Source: an uncultured Eubacterium sp. (GTDB lineage: Bacteria; Bacillota; Clostridia; Peptostreptococcales; Anaerovoracaceae). From it: a stretch of 64,000 nt of DNA. Location of the stretch: contig CAMNSS010000017.1 of NCBI GenBank assembly GCA_946555345.1, forward strand, positions 1-64,000, in the 5' to 3' direction. Shown in pieces: positions 26,051 to 35,893 of this stretch; within the stretch, counting starts at the first letter, position 1, and every line of letters starts with the position of its first letter. The notes beneath the pieces are model-generated. The model was given only the letters and a program-made list of their open reading frames with translations, made no database searches and was not told where the DNA came from. The position numbers were made by a program, and so were the translations under genes.

Positions 26051-26817
26051 TACTTCCCATGCGGGCGCTTTTCCAAAAATGCTGCGGTTGCCTCCTGCCG
26101 GTCTTCGCTGTCGTAGCATTTTGCAAACAAGTCCCGCTCAAGCGCTAAGCCTTGTGATACCGGAAGTTCAAGCCCCTGCTTGATCGCTTGGCGCATAAGC
26201 GCTATGGCGTGCGGCGATTTATCTGCGATCGTCCCTGCGATTTCCATCGCCTTATCCATCAAATCTTCTTTTTCCGTCAAATATTCCACAAGATTGTAAT
26301 GATAGCATTCTTCTGCGCTCAGCATCCTTCCCGTGAGCAGGATATCGCACGCACGGGACGATCCTGCGATCCTGGGCAGGAGCTGCGTAGCGGTCCAGCA
26401 CGGAATGCCTGCGAGATTGATCGTCGGAATGCCAATCTTGGCGCTCTTCGCCGCAACGGTAATATCTGCCGCCAGAATCAATTCCATTCCCCCGCCAAGG
26501 GCATAACCGTCAACAGCGGCAATGACGGGAATCGGGCTGTGATAGATCGCCATCGCACAGGCCTGCCCCCTTTCCGAAAATCCAGAAGCGGTTTCACCCG
26601 TAAGCTGGCTTTCCTCCTTGATATCGCCGCCTGCGGTAAACGCCCGGCCGGAGGAACTGTTTAAAATGATTACATAATTATCCGGGGCTTTGCCAGCCTC
26701 CGTAACTGCCTCCGTCAGCTCTGCAAGCGTCTGCGAACGAAACGCATTCAGCGCCTCCGGCCTGTTTAATGTAATAACCGCAATATTGCCTTCTTTTCTC
26801 ATCAAAATATCTTTCAT
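26017..26817 (-). CDS. Enoyl-CoA hydratase/isomerase (crotonase) family protein
   Basis: 266 residues from the ATG at 26815-26817 (GGTGG-type site close by); upstream in-frame codons are less well placed. Crotonase features are ITLNRPEALNAF, the first oxyanion-hole segment RAFTAGGDIKE, the second GYALGGGMELILAADI, and LPRIAGSSRACDILLTGR. The segment that usually reads PE-x-x-L-G-x-x-P-G-x-G-G-T-Q reads PTINLAGIPCWTATQ, so the common catalytic Glu is Thr. It may be an isomerase, thioesterase or lyase of the superfamily, not a normal hydratase. It is a single gene, with no beta-oxidation neighbours in the window. The tail after about 250 is built from the tandem duplication. Confidence 0.8.
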   Translation of the reverse strand: MKDILMRKEGNIAVITLNRPEALNAFRSQTLAELTEAVTEAGKAPDNYVIILNSSSGRAFTAGGDIKEESQLTGETASGFSERGQACAMAIYHSPIPVIAAVDGYALGGGMELILAADITVAAKSAKIGIPTINLAGIPCWTATQLLPRIAGSSRACDILLTGRMLSAEECYHYNLVEYLTEKEDLMDKAMEIAGTIADKSPHAIALMRQAIKQGLELPVSQGLALERDLFAKCYDSEDRQEATAAFLEKRPHGKYQNRPGVKGRE

Positions 26818-27063
26818 CAAATCCACCTTCACCAAATATTTCAAGAACAACCCCTGGATTCCCCGCCTGGGAAACCGGCTCGTCATGTACGGATACAGAA
26901 CAACCGGTATTTGGGAATCCCCCTTAAACTGTCCACGGGAAAGCCGCCCTGACGGCAGCTTCTATTTCATATTATAAAGGGTTCGGCTGGGAATGGCAAT
27001 CCACGCTTTGCTTTTCCCTCCTGCTCCCCTGCCAGCAGATTTTACCTAAATATTCATAAAAGG

Positions 27064-27093
27064 TTGGACAACACACGGAAAGAATCATATAAT
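27064..27093 (+). promoter_or_regulatory. Sigma-A promoter before the binding protein/kinase pair
   Basis: TTGGAC (27064-27069), 18 bases, TATAAT (27088-27093). A second TATAAT-like element lies some 12 bases further on. Confidence 0.6.
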
Positions 27094-27120
27094 AAAAGCA
27101 TCATATAATATCCATAAAGA

Positions 27121-27167
27121 GGAAGGGAAGCAATCGCTTTTGGCAAAAGCATTGCGTTCCTTCTTTT
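27121..27167 (+). terminator. Terminator-like hairpin in the leader
   Basis: An imperfect long stem (27121-27141 with 27145-27163) closes over a 3-base GGC loop and is followed by TTTT. It begins about 28 bases after the promoter -10 box and about 170 bases before the open reading frame, which suggests attenuation of this transcript. Confidence 0.55.
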
Positions 27168-27338
27168 AAGCGTATTACAAAAACATTAAGCGGAAGGCTA
27201 GCGGGAATCAGGATTCAAAGCTTCAAATGTTCGCCGGCATTTACGGCTTCAAGCATATTAAGCGTTCGCCAGCACGGAGGACGCCTGGCAATGCGCATTA
27301 TCCCTCTCAGCTTTTTCGCAGAAAGGCGGATTACAACA

Positions 27339-28820
27339 ATGAATCATCCAAGGAACTTCATCAAGAAACTATGCGCGGTATGCCTTGCCGTCCTGCTCCT
27401 GTCTGGTCTTGCCGGATGTGGCAGCAAAAGCCCGTTAGATCCAAAAGATCCCGTAACCCTGACGATCTGGCACTATTATAACGGCGCACAACAGCAGGCT
27501 TTTGATTCCCTGGTGGAAGAGTTTAACGGCACCTTCGGGCAGGAAAACGGAATTTATGTGCAGAGCTACTCGCATGGATCGGTTTCTGACCTGGAAACGG
27601 CCGTGCGGGACGCCATCGCCGAAAAAGTCGGGGCGGATCCCATCCCAGATATCTTTTCCTCTTATGCAGACACAGCATATGAAGCAGAGCAGGCAGGCGC
27701 GCTGGCCAACCTGTCGGATTACCTGGGCAAAGACGAGCTGGATAAATACGTAGACTCTTATATTGATGAAGGGTGCATCGCCACCGATGGCACGCTGCGA
27801 ATATTCCCTACTGCGAAGTCTACCGAAATCATGATGCTCAATAAAACAGATTGGAAAGCTTTTTCGGAAGCGACAGGCGCTAAATTAAAGGATCTTAAAA
27901 CCATGGAAGGCGTCACCGAGACTGCAAAGGCTTACTATGAATGGACGGACAGCCTCACGCCGGACGTGCCAGGAGACGGCAAAGCATTTTATGGGAGAGA
28001 CGCTGTAGCCAACTATTTCATCATCGGAATGCAGCAACTCGGCGTAGAGATCTTCCAAGTCGAAAACGGCGAGCTGGCCTTAAACCTGCCAAAACAGGAA
28101 CTGCACCGTCTCTGGGAAAATTACTACATCCCTATCGTAAAGGGTTACTTCGGCGCTTATGGAAAATTCCGCTCCGATGATGTGAAGACCGGGGACATCC
28201 TGGCATACACAGGATCGACCTCCTCCGCCATGTATTTCCCTGACCAGGTCGAACAGGAAAGCGGCAGCCATCCGATCGAATATACCGCAATGGCCGCCCC
28301 AATCTTCAAGGGCGGGGATAAATACGCCGTACAGCAAGGAGCCGGAATGGTAGTCAGCAAATCTGACGAAAAACATGAATATGCCGCAGTGGAATTTTTG
28401 AAATGGTTCACCCAGACAGAAAACAACCTTGAATTTAGCAGCGTATCCGGATACCTTCCGGTATTAAAAGAAGCCAATAACGCAGAAAAATTAGATCAGG
28501 TAATCGATTCCAAGGAGCTGGACGTAGCGCCTAAGACTTATGACTGCCTGACGACGGTTTTCGATGAAATGGACAGCTTAACGCTTTATACAAACAAAAG
28601 CTTTGACAACGGCTCTGCGGCCAGGAAAGTGCTGGAATATAACCTGTCTGACAAAGCGGCGGAAGACCGCACTGCCGTAGCCGCTGCCGTGCAGCAAGGC
28701 GCCAGCTTGGAAGATGCTGTAGCGCCTTACATAACGGAAGAAGCATTTAATGCATGGTATCAATCGTTTTGTGATGCATTAGATGCCGCAGTAAAGGGAA
28801 ACGCTGTGGTAAATGAATAA
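27339..28820 (+). CDS. Extracellular solute-binding lipoprotein
   Basis: 493 residues from the ATG at 27339 (AAAGGCGG upstream). An alternative ATG at 27291, with GGAGG 10 bases away, would add 16 residues before the signal. A lipoprotein signal runs to the lipobox LSGLAGC, with lipidated Cys near 27. Then a family 1 solute-binding fold is seen: PVTLTIWHYYNGAQQQAFDSLVEEFN, an internal region with IFSSYADTAYEAEQ, and AMAAPIFKGGDKYAVQQGAGMVV. Such proteins bind sugars or oligosaccharides. No permease or ATPase gene is adjacent. The next gene, 9 bases downstream, is a sensor kinase, so it may deliver ligand to the kinase's external domain. Confidence 0.85.
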   Translation: MNHPRNFIKKLCAVCLAVLLLSGLAGCGSKSPLDPKDPVTLTIWHYYNGAQQQAFDSLVEEFNGTFGQENGIYVQSYSHGSVSDLETAVRDAIAEKVGADPIPDIFSSYADTAYEAEQAGALANLSDYLGKDELDKYVDSYIDEGCIATDGTLRIFPTAKSTEIMMLNKTDWKAFSEATGAKLKDLKTMEGVTETAKAYYEWTDSLTPDVPGDGKAFYGRDAVANYFIIGMQQLGVEIFQVENGELALNLPKQELHRLWENYYIPIVKGYFGAYGKFRSDDVKTGDILAYTGSTSSAMYFPDQVEQESGSHPIEYTAMAAPIFKGGDKYAVQQGAGMVVSKSDEKHEYAAVEFLKWFTQTENNLEFSSVSGYLPVLKEANNAEKLDQVIDSKELDVAPKTYDCLTTVFDEMDSLTLYTNKSFDNGSAARKVLEYNLSDKAAEDRTAVAAAVQQGASLEDAVAPYITEEAFNAWYQSFCDALDAAVKGNAVVNE

Positions 28821-28829
28821 GGATATGTC

Positions 28830-31800
28830 ATGGATGGCAAACGTCAAAAAAAGAAAAAGTCAACAATATTCAAGATTCTCCTCGTTCCGTTAATCATTAT
28901 TATGCTGGTGCAAGGCACGATCACGATCGGCACGCTGGTAGCACAAAGGGTCACGAAAACACTGGAAGAATATTCGAGCAGCATGATGAGCCGTTTAGTA
29001 GAAAACAGGCAGATGATCCTGCAAAACGACATGAACCAAAAATGGTCGACCATCTACGAACAGGAAAATCTCCTCAATGAATACTTACAGCAGTTTCTGG
29101 ACGAGAAAAACCTTCCTTTGGAAGAAACGCTGCAATCCGGCGAATTGAAATTGCTGCTGCTGGAACAGCTCTTTCCCGTGTGCCTGGACATTTTGACCGG
29201 CAGCTCCACGACCGGAATCTTCTTAGTCCTGACTGGGGAGGATATGCAAAATCCCAGTGATTTTGACGGCTTCTTCGTGCGGGATTCCGAGCCTGATACG
29301 AATCCGGCCAACCATACGGACTTGCTATTGGAGCGGGGGAGCAAAGAGCTTTCCAGGGCGCGGAACATCCCTCTGGATACTGGCTGGACGACATATTTTC
29401 ATATGGACGGCCTGGATCAAAACCCCGCTGACGATTATTTTTATGAGCCATGGAGAGCTGGCATAAAGCACCAAAAGGCCGATGCGTCCGACCTGGGCTA
29501 TTGGTCGCCGCCGTTTACGCTGAACAATGAGGGGACGGACTCCTATGAAATGATTACATACTCGATCCCCCTCCGGCACGAGGGAAACGTGTATGGCGTG
29601 CTGGGCATTGAAATTTCCTGCCAATACCTGAGCGGCTATTTCCCAGAGGCTGAACGAAACGATTCCCAGCAATCCGGCTATATGCTGGCGATCAAAGAAA
29701 ATAACGGCAGCTATACGCCCCTGACTGGCAAAGGCATTCTCTATACACAGATCTGTTCCCAAGAAGAACACTTCTCCCTGAAAAAAGCGGAATATGAAAA
29801 CCTCTACCAAGTACAGGATATAAAGATAGGCGGGGAAAAGCTCTACGCTGTGGCATGCCCTTTAAAGCTTTATGGAAATAACGTCCCTTACGACAACACC
29901 GAATGGGTACTGCTTGGGCTTGATACGGAAGAGGATCTCTTTGGCATGAGCCACCAGCTCTATATCTGGATGCTCATCGCCATTTTAATCGGCTTGGCAT
30001 TTGGGATTTTAGGGATTTATGTCCTGATCCGGCATTTGACTAAACCAATCCAGCGGTTGATGCATTGCATTGAGGAAGGCGAAGAGGCAATCCAAGCATT
30101 TGAATTGTCCAATATCTTGGAAATCGATGCTTTGTATGATGCGATGCGCCATCTGATGGGACGCCAAAAGGAAACGGAAAATGCACTACTGGAAGAAACA
30201 GAACGTTACAAGGTCGCATTAGAATCCTCCGAAGACATTTTCTTCTCCTATGACCTGCATACCCAAATTCCGGACCTCGTCAACCATAAAGCCATGAACG
30301 GGCAATGGCAGCACCTGAAAGCCGATCACGGAGGCCTTATCAATCCCGATTATATTTATGAACCGGACCGGGCAGCGGCGGCGGCAGTCCTGCAAGAAAA
30401 CACTGACAATCCATATGCAGAATTTCGTATGCGCTGGCCGGGAGAAATGGAATTTACCTGGGTTGCCCTTACCGGAAAAGCGATCTATGATACAGACGGG
30501 CGGCGCTGGAAACTCGTAGGCAGGATTGAAAACATTCAAGCCCAGAAAGAATGGGAGGCAAAACAGTTTGAAAAAACGATGACCGATAGCGTCACTGGGC
30601 TTTATTCATTCAGCGCCGGCATACAGCAGATGGAACAAAGCCGCAGGGAACAGCGGGAAGGAACCATTTCACTTCTATGCCTTGGCAATTTACAAGAAAC
30701 CAAGGAAAAAAATGGAACAGTGTTTAGCGATATGATCTTGGAAGAAATTGGTAATTTAATCCAAGAACAATGTCAAATGGCCTTTGAAACAGTCCGTTGC
30801 CAAAGCACTGCCCTGCGCTTTAACCAAGATGAATTTATCATATGGCTGGAAGGACAATCCAGGCCATGGGCAGCAGAATTTACAGAAAACCTCCTCGATC
30901 AGGTTATCTCCAACTTCGACCAGGATTTGGATATCCAAATATGCGCTGGGCTGGCGTCCGGTGAACCGGAAGACTCCGAAGAAGACCTGATCCGGAAAGC
31001 AAAACTGGCGCAAAAGGCTGCGGCTTCCATTGCGAATCAGCAGATATTCTTTTATGAGGATATTCCAGCTACAAAACGCACTGGGCTGCCCGCAACACAA
31101 GGACAGGATATCGACAGCCTGGGCTATGATAAGAATGCCGGCCTGGTTTCCATTGCGCTCAACCTGTTTGGAAAGGGAGACGACTTTTCCGCGCAAATGA
31201 TGCTGATGATTCAAAAAATCGGCCGCTTTTACCAAGCGGACGCTGTGCTGGTTTCGCTATTGCACACGGATTTTAACTCTAACTATCTGAATTACCAGTG
31301 GCATCAGAACAAAAAATCAATCACAAGGACGGTAAGAAAATATACCGATGATGAAAAACACGCTTTTTATCACTGGCTAGATCAATCCGAGGTAAAGTAT
31401 TTTTCCAGGGAAGACAGCCAGCGCAGTGAAATCCAATGCTTTTTAAGCGTCGAGGCGGGACAGAGCGGAATCCTGCTGCCGCTGTACGATAATGAGAATT
31501 ATGTTGGGAATTTCTGTATACTGGGGCTTGACGCCAGCCTTTTGAACGATCCGGAAAAAGAACAAGATTTTGCGGAAGTCGGCAGGGCAATCCAAAGCCA
31601 GCTGAACCAACACCAGCATGATATCGTCAGCCAGGCAAAATCTGAATTTCTTTCCCGGATGAGCCATGAAATCCGTACGCCTATGAATGGGATTATCGGC
31701 ATGACGGCAATCGCCTTACAAGACGGCCAGAACCCGGAACGGATCATCGACTGTCTGCAAAAAATACAATCCTCTTCCAACTACCTGCTAGGGCTGATTA

Positions 31801-32762
31801 ACGATATCCTCGATATGTCTAAAATCGAAAGCGGGAAAATGAAGCTCGAGCTAGCTAACTTCAAAATAGAAGAGATGCTGCATACCGTTTGCGAATTGGC
31901 CGCAACACAGGCTGCGGCTAAGAACATCAACTTCTCCCAGGAAATTTCGTTAACGCATCATTGGTTTTTCGCCGACCAAATGCGCATTAGCCAGGTTTTG
32001 ATCAACCTGCTTGGGAATGCAGTTAAATTCACCCCGGAAAATGGAACGATTACCCTTTCCATACAGGAAACAGGCGCTACGGAAGAAAGCACTTGCCTCT
32101 GTTTTTCCGTAACGGATACAGGCATCGGGATTAGCAAGGAAGACCAGGAACGGGTGTTTAACTCCTTTGAACAATCCTCTAACAGTAATTACGCCAGCCA
32201 GAAAGGAACTGGCCTAGGGCTTTCGATCAGCAGCCGCTTGGTTCAAATGATGGGAAGCAGCATCCAGCTCGAAAGCGAACCGGGAAAAGGCAGTAAATTC
32301 AGCTTCACGGTTTCCTTAGAAATCGGCGAAAGCGAAGAAAAGGAAACGAAAAAAGAAGAAATTTCCTTTGCAGGACACCGCATCCTGATTGTGGAAGACA
32401 ATGAATTAAATGCAGAAATTGCACAGAGCCTGTTAGAAGAACGCGGATTTGAAGTGAACTGCGTCCACGACGGTGCGCAAGCGGTAGCGCGAATCGAATC
32501 CACCGAACCGAATACCTACGACGTAATCCTGATGGATATCATGATGCCAGTAATGGATGGCCTGGAAGCAACGCGCACGATTCGGGGCATGGACCGCCCG
32601 GACTGCCGCACGATACCAATCATCGCCATGTCTGCAAACGCTTTTGACGATGATTTGAAAAAATCCGTAGAATGCGGCATGAACGGACATCTGGCGAAAC
32701 CCGTGGAGGTGGAAAAGTTATATCAAATGATCCATGCTACATTGCAAGAAAAGAAACAATAA
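28830..32762 (+). CDS. Hybrid sensor histidine kinase/response regulator
   Basis: 1310 residues. A Lys-rich start is followed by TM1 (about 12-38), a large extracellular Cache-like sensor (about 40-375), TM2 (near 377-400, [19 protein letters not shown]), HAMP (about 400-445) and a PAS-like region (about 455-580). A degenerate GGDEF-like domain follows (about 590-750; the active loop reads RFNQDEF), then a GAF-like stretch (about 770-930). HisKA has [10 protein letters not shown] with the phospho-His near 947. HATPase has [10 protein letters not shown] and GTGLGLSI. The C-terminal receiver has [10 protein letters not shown] and phospho-Asp in [10 protein letters not shown] near 1235. It probably phosphorylates its own receiver or passes the signal to a regulator elsewhere; no output DNA-binding protein is adjacent. 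Confidence 0.92.
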   Translation: MDGKRQKKKKSTIFKILLVPLIIIMLVQGTITIGTLVAQRVTKTLEEYSSSMMSRLVENRQMILQNDMNQKWSTIYEQENLLNEYLQQFLDEKNLPLEETLQSGELKLLLLEQLFPVCLDILTGSSTTGIFLVLTGEDMQNPSDFDGFFVRDSEPDTNPANHTDLLLERGSKELSRARNIPLDTGWTTYFHMDGLDQNPADDYFYEPWRAGIKHQKADASDLGYWSPPFTLNNEGTDSYEMITYSIPLRHEGNVYGVLGIEISCQYLSGYFPEAERNDSQQSGYMLAIKENNGSYTPLTGKGILYTQICSQEEHFSLKKAEYENLYQVQDIKIGGEKLYAVACPLKLYGNNVPYDNTEWVLLGLDTEEDLFGMSHQLYIWMLIAILIGLAFGILGIYVLIRHLTKPIQRLMHCIEEGEEAIQAFELSNILEIDALYDAMRHLMGRQKETENALLEETERYKVALESSEDIFFSYDLHTQIPDLVNHKAMNGQWQHLKADHGGLINPDYIYEPDRAAAAAVLQENTDNPYAEFRMRWPGEMEFTWVALTGKAIYDTDGRRWKLVGRIENIQAQKEWEAKQFEKTMTDSVTGLYSFSAGIQQMEQSRREQREGTISLLCLGNLQETKEKNGTVFSDMILEEIGNLIQEQCQMAFETVRCQSTALRFNQDEFIIWLEGQSRPWAAEFTENLLDQVISNFDQDLDIQICAGLASGEPEDSEEDLIRKAKLAQKAAASIANQQIFFYEDIPATKRTGLPATQGQDIDSLGYDKNAGLVSIALNLFGKGDDFSAQMMLMIQKIGRFYQADAVLVSLLHTDFNSNYLNYQWHQNKKSITRTVRKYTDDEKHAFYHWLDQSEVKYFSREDSQRSEIQCFLSVEAGQSGILLPLYDNENYVGNFCILGLDASLLNDPEKEQDFAEVGRAIQSQLNQHQHDIVSQAKSEFLSRMSHEIRTPMNGIIGMTAIALQDGQNPERIIDCLQKIQSSSNYLLGLINDILDMSKIESGKMKLELANFKIEEMLHTVCELAATQAAAKNINFSQEISLTHHWFFADQMRISQVLINLLGNAVKFTPENGTITLSIQETGATEESTCLCFSVTDTGIGISKEDQERVFNSFEQSSNSNYASQKGTGLGLSISSRLVQMMGSSIQLESEPGKGSKFSFTVSLEIGESEEKETKKEEISFAGHRILIVEDNELNAEIAQSLLEERGFEVNCVHDGAQAVARIESTEPNTYDVILMDIMMPVMDGLEATRTIRGMDRPDCRTIPIIAMSANAFDDDLKKSVECGMNGHLAKPVEVEKLYQMIHATLQEKKQ

Positions 32763-33032
32763 AAATGCCATGCTGCCGGAAAAGTCCAAAGACGAACGGG
32801 CAGAAAGGTGGAAAACGGACGGAAGTAATGTGCTAGCGAAAGCACGCCTGCGTAACTCTGCCCAGGGCTTTCACTAGCTATCATTTCTACGCGACATTGT
32901 CCAACTTCCCGCTGGCTGCCATTTCCGCACGGCAACACCCGGCTTCCCGCCAGCAACCGCTTTGCATAATGTCATAGGCGCACGAAACAAAGTTTCAAAA
33001 TACACATTATATAACGATAGCGAGGACAAAAC

Positions 33033-33557
33033 ATGAAGACTTTAAAAGACTATATCACAAGCATCCCTGATTTCCCTGAACCGGGTATCATATTCAGGGA
33101 CGTCACTTCGGTAATCGGCGACGCAGAAGGACTAAAACTTGCGATCAATCAAATGCAAGCCAAATTAGAAGGAATCGGATTTGATGCCATCGCCGGGTTG
33201 GAATCCCGCGGTTTCCTCTTCGGAATGCCGATTGCATACAACCTGGGCAAGCCATTTATCCCTGTAAGGAAAAAAGGCAAACTGCCGAGGGAAACGGTCA
33301 GCGCATCTTATGAACTTGAATACGGCACTGCCGAAATAGAAGTTCACAAAGAAGATGTGATGCCGGGAATGCGGATCGTCCTCATCGATGACCTGATCGC
33401 CACCGGCGGCACGCTGAATGCGGCGGCACAGCTCTTTAAAACATTGAAAGCGCCTGTCGTAAAAATAGTTTGCCTTCTTGAACTAAAAGGATTAAACGGC
33501 AGGGCAAAGCTTGCGGATTACGATGTCGATACGATCATCGCATACGACGGGAAATAG
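33033..33557 (+). CDS. apt: Adenine phosphoribosyltransferase
   Basis: 174 residues, the normal length. It has the expected start (KDYITSIPDFPEPGIIFRDVT), GLESRGFLFG, VRKKGKLPRET and the PRPP-binding VLIDDLIATGGTL. It converts adenine and PRPP to AMP in purine salvage. GCGAGGA precedes the ATG. The gene stands alone on the plus strand, facing a nucleoside-type ABC transporter operon across a shared terminator, a functional grouping around purine salvage. Confidence 0.97.
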   Translation: MKTLKDYITSIPDFPEPGIIFRDVTSVIGDAEGLKLAINQMQAKLEGIGFDAIAGLESRGFLFGMPIAYNLGKPFIPVRKKGKLPRETVSASYELEYGTAEIEVHKEDVMPGMRIVLIDDLIATGGTLNAAAQLFKTLKAPVVKIVCLLELKGLNGRAKLADYDVDTIIAYDGK

Positions 33558-33760
33558 ATACTGGCTTGTCCGGTTAACGTTCCTAAGATAGCCGATGTAC
33601 CTGCGCCTCTTGCCAGCCGGTGCAACAACGCAGCCACTATATGCGCATACGCAATGCACCGCACCATTATAAGCTAGCCCCTTCCTGTCCTCCATCACAG
33701 CCTCCCTCCTGTGCAAGAAACCATGCCCGCACCTGTTGCGGGGCTTCCCTGATACAAAAG

Positions 33761-33788
33761 AAAAATCCGGCGTAAGCCGGATTTTTTT
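33761..33788. terminator. Bidirectional terminator between apt and the ABC operon
   Basis: 11-bp stem (33761-33771 with 33776-33786, ATCCGGC core), 4-base loop, with A-run and T-run flanks on both sides. It suits both converging transcripts. Confidence 0.92.
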
Positions 33789-33802
33789 CCCTATAAGCAT
33801 GC

Positions 33803-34789
33803 CTACCGATCTTCCCTGAAATACGGCAAGCCGAGGCTCTCAGGCGGCTGGTCCTCCCGTCTTTTGCGAATGCTCGTAAAGACGAGAACTACGATGGTAA
33901 CGACATAAGGTAGCATTTTATATAACTCCTTCGTCGCCATGCCTGCTCCCGGAAGAAACAGGTGCAGGATATAAAGCCCGCCGAACAAAATCGAACCGAA
34001 AACGGCAATGTTCGGTTTCCACAGCGTGAAAATAACCAATGCGATCGCCAGCCATCCCCTGTCCCCAAAGGCGTCGTTCGACCACACGCCGCTGGCATAA
34101 TCCATGACATAAAAGAGGCCGCCCAGCCCGGCAATCATGCAGCCTATGCAGATTGCGAAATATTTATAGCGATTGATATTGATTCCCGCCGCATCCGCCG
34201 TAGCAGGATTTTCCCCCACTGCGCGAAGCTGCAAACCGATCCTAGTATGCCCCAGGACGTAAGCCGTTACGAAAGCGATAACCACGGCAAGGTAGGTGAG
34301 AAATCCATAGGATAGAAATATTTTTCCGAACCATCCGAGGTCATCTGCAAAGGGCAAGGTTTTGCTGAAGTAGGCGCTTGTCCTCGAAAGGGCGATCGAG
34401 GGAACGGAACTGCCCGTCAGCTTCATCAACGAGCCGCCGAAGAAATTTCCGAATCCCACGCCGAACGTCGTCATCGCAAGACCAACCACATTCTGGTTTG
34501 CCCGCAGCGTCACGGTCAGCACACTGAACAAAAGCCCCATCAGAAGCGCACCCAGAAGGCACGATGCCATCGGGATGAAAATCGCAAGGAAAGGATTGAG
34601 ATCCCCCGTGCAGCTTTGCTCATAGAGGAACGAACCGATGACGCCGCAGATGCCGCCGACATACATGACGCCCGGAATCCCCAGGTTAAGGCTTCCCACC
34701 TTCTCGGAAATCGTCTCCCCTGTGCAGCCGAAGAGAAGCGGCATGCCCTGCACGATCGCACGAGGAATAAACGCAACCAAATCAAACAT
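33803..34789 (-). CDS. Nucleoside-type ABC transporter permease (NupQ-like)
   Basis: 328 residues with about eight to nine hydrophobic segments. The start SEKVGSLNLGIPGVMYVGGICG and the EAA-like loop region (RAVGENPATADAAGININRYKYFAICIGC) are characteristic of branched permeases that pair with BMP-family binding proteins. It is the last gene of the operon, directly abutting the other permease. In characterised homologs these systems import nucleosides or purines. Sequence alone does not fix the substrate. Confidence 0.88.
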   Translation of the reverse strand: MFDLVAFIPRAIVQGMPLLFGCTGETISEKVGSLNLGIPGVMYVGGICGVIGSFLYEQSCTGDLNPFLAIFIPMASCLLGALLMGLLFSVLTVTLRANQNVVGLAMTTFGVGFGNFFGGSLMKLTGSSVPSIALSRTSAYFSKTLPFADDLGWFGKIFLSYGFLTYLAVVIAFVTAYVLGHTRIGLQLRAVGENPATADAAGININRYKYFAICIGCMIAGLGGLFYVMDYASGVWSNDAFGDRGWLAIALVIFTLWKPNIAVFGSILFGGLYILHLFLPGAGMATKELYKMLPYVVTIVVLVFTSIRKRREDQPPESLGLPYFREDR

Positions 34790-35893
34790 CTACGCTTCCT
34801 CCTTTCCTGATTTTTTTCTCATATGCACCTTATAATTGATGAAAAATTCACAGCCGATGATAAAGAACAGGATGATTCCAGTCAGGATATCGGCAAACGA
34901 CTGATTCAGGCCAAAATTCGTGGAAATCGCACCCGCGCCCTGCTCCAGAAAAACGATCAGAAGGCTGGCGAAAATCATTGCAATCACGTTAAACTGCGCC
35001 AGCCACGAAACCATGATCCCCAGAAATCCCCTTCCGCCTGCCAGCGTCGTCGTAATCGTATGGTCGATCCCTGAGACGATCAGCCAACCGGTCAGCCCGC
35101 AAATCGCACCCGACAACAAAAGCGTCCTGATGATAACCCTGTCCACCTTGATGCCGACATAACTTGCCGTCCTTTGGCTTTCCCCCACGACAGAAATCTC
35201 GTATCCCTGCTTGCTGTATTTCAGGTATACGAACATCGCCGCAGTGATCACCGCCACAAAGAGAATGACGAAAAGATAGCTGTTCGTGCCGATATACGGA
35301 AGCCAGCCCGCCATTGACGACTGATTGATAATGCCGACTTTGCCCGATCCCTTCGGCACTTCCCAAATGATGACGAAGTACGCCACGAGCTGGATCGCCA
35401 CATAATTCATCATCAGCGTGAAAAGCGTTTCGTTCGTATTCCACTTCGCTTTGAAAAACGCTGGAATCATCGCCCATACCGCACCGCAAACGACCGCCGC
35501 GATAAAGCAGATGAGAATGAGCAGTCCGCTCGGTATCGTATCGCCCATGTATATCATGCAAAGCGCAGTCGCCCATGCGCCGATCAGGATCTGGCCTTCG
35601 CCGCCCAGATTCCAGAACTTCATCTTAAAGGCAGGCGTCAGGGCAAGCGCCACGCTGAGCAAAATCGCCAGTTCCTTCAAGAGAATCCATGTCTTTCGTT
35701 CTGTCCCGATCGCACCGTCGATCATCGTACCGAAAACGCTGAACGGATCGAGTCCCGTCATCGCCATGGTAACGATCGCACAAACGATGAGGGCGGCAAG
35801 GATTGCGCCGATTCTGATTGCCCAGACCTTCGCCAGCGGAAGCTCTTTCCGCTTGGTAATATGAAAAAGCGGTTCTTTATTCTGTTTGCGCAT
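34790..35893 (-). CDS. Nucleoside-type ABC transporter permease (NupP-like)
   Basis: 367 residues from the ATG at 35891-35893, preceded by GGAGGTGA; that start lies inside the 3' end of the ATPase gene, so the two overlap by 17 bases. It is a multi-spanning membrane protein with the family signatures KMKFWNLGGEGQILIGAWA, FKAKWNTNETLFTLMMNYVA and GGRGFLGIMVSWLAQFN. It forms the heteromeric permease with the downstream gene product. Confidence 0.88.
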   Translation of the reverse strand: MRKQNKEPLFHITKRKELPLAKVWAIRIGAILAALIVCAIVTMAMTGLDPFSVFGTMIDGAIGTERKTWILLKELAILLSVALALTPAFKMKFWNLGGEGQILIGAWATALCMIYMGDTIPSGLLILICFIAAVVCGAVWAMIPAFFKAKWNTNETLFTLMMNYVAIQLVAYFVIIWEVPKGSGKVGIINQSSMAGWLPYIGTNSYLFVILFVAVITAAMFVYLKYSKQGYEISVVGESQRTASYVGIKVDRVIIRTLLLSGAICGLTGWLIVSGIDHTITTTLAGGRGFLGIMVSWLAQFNVIAMIFASLLIVFLEQGAGAISTNFGLNQSFADILTGIILFFIIGCEFFINYKVHMRKKSGKEEA

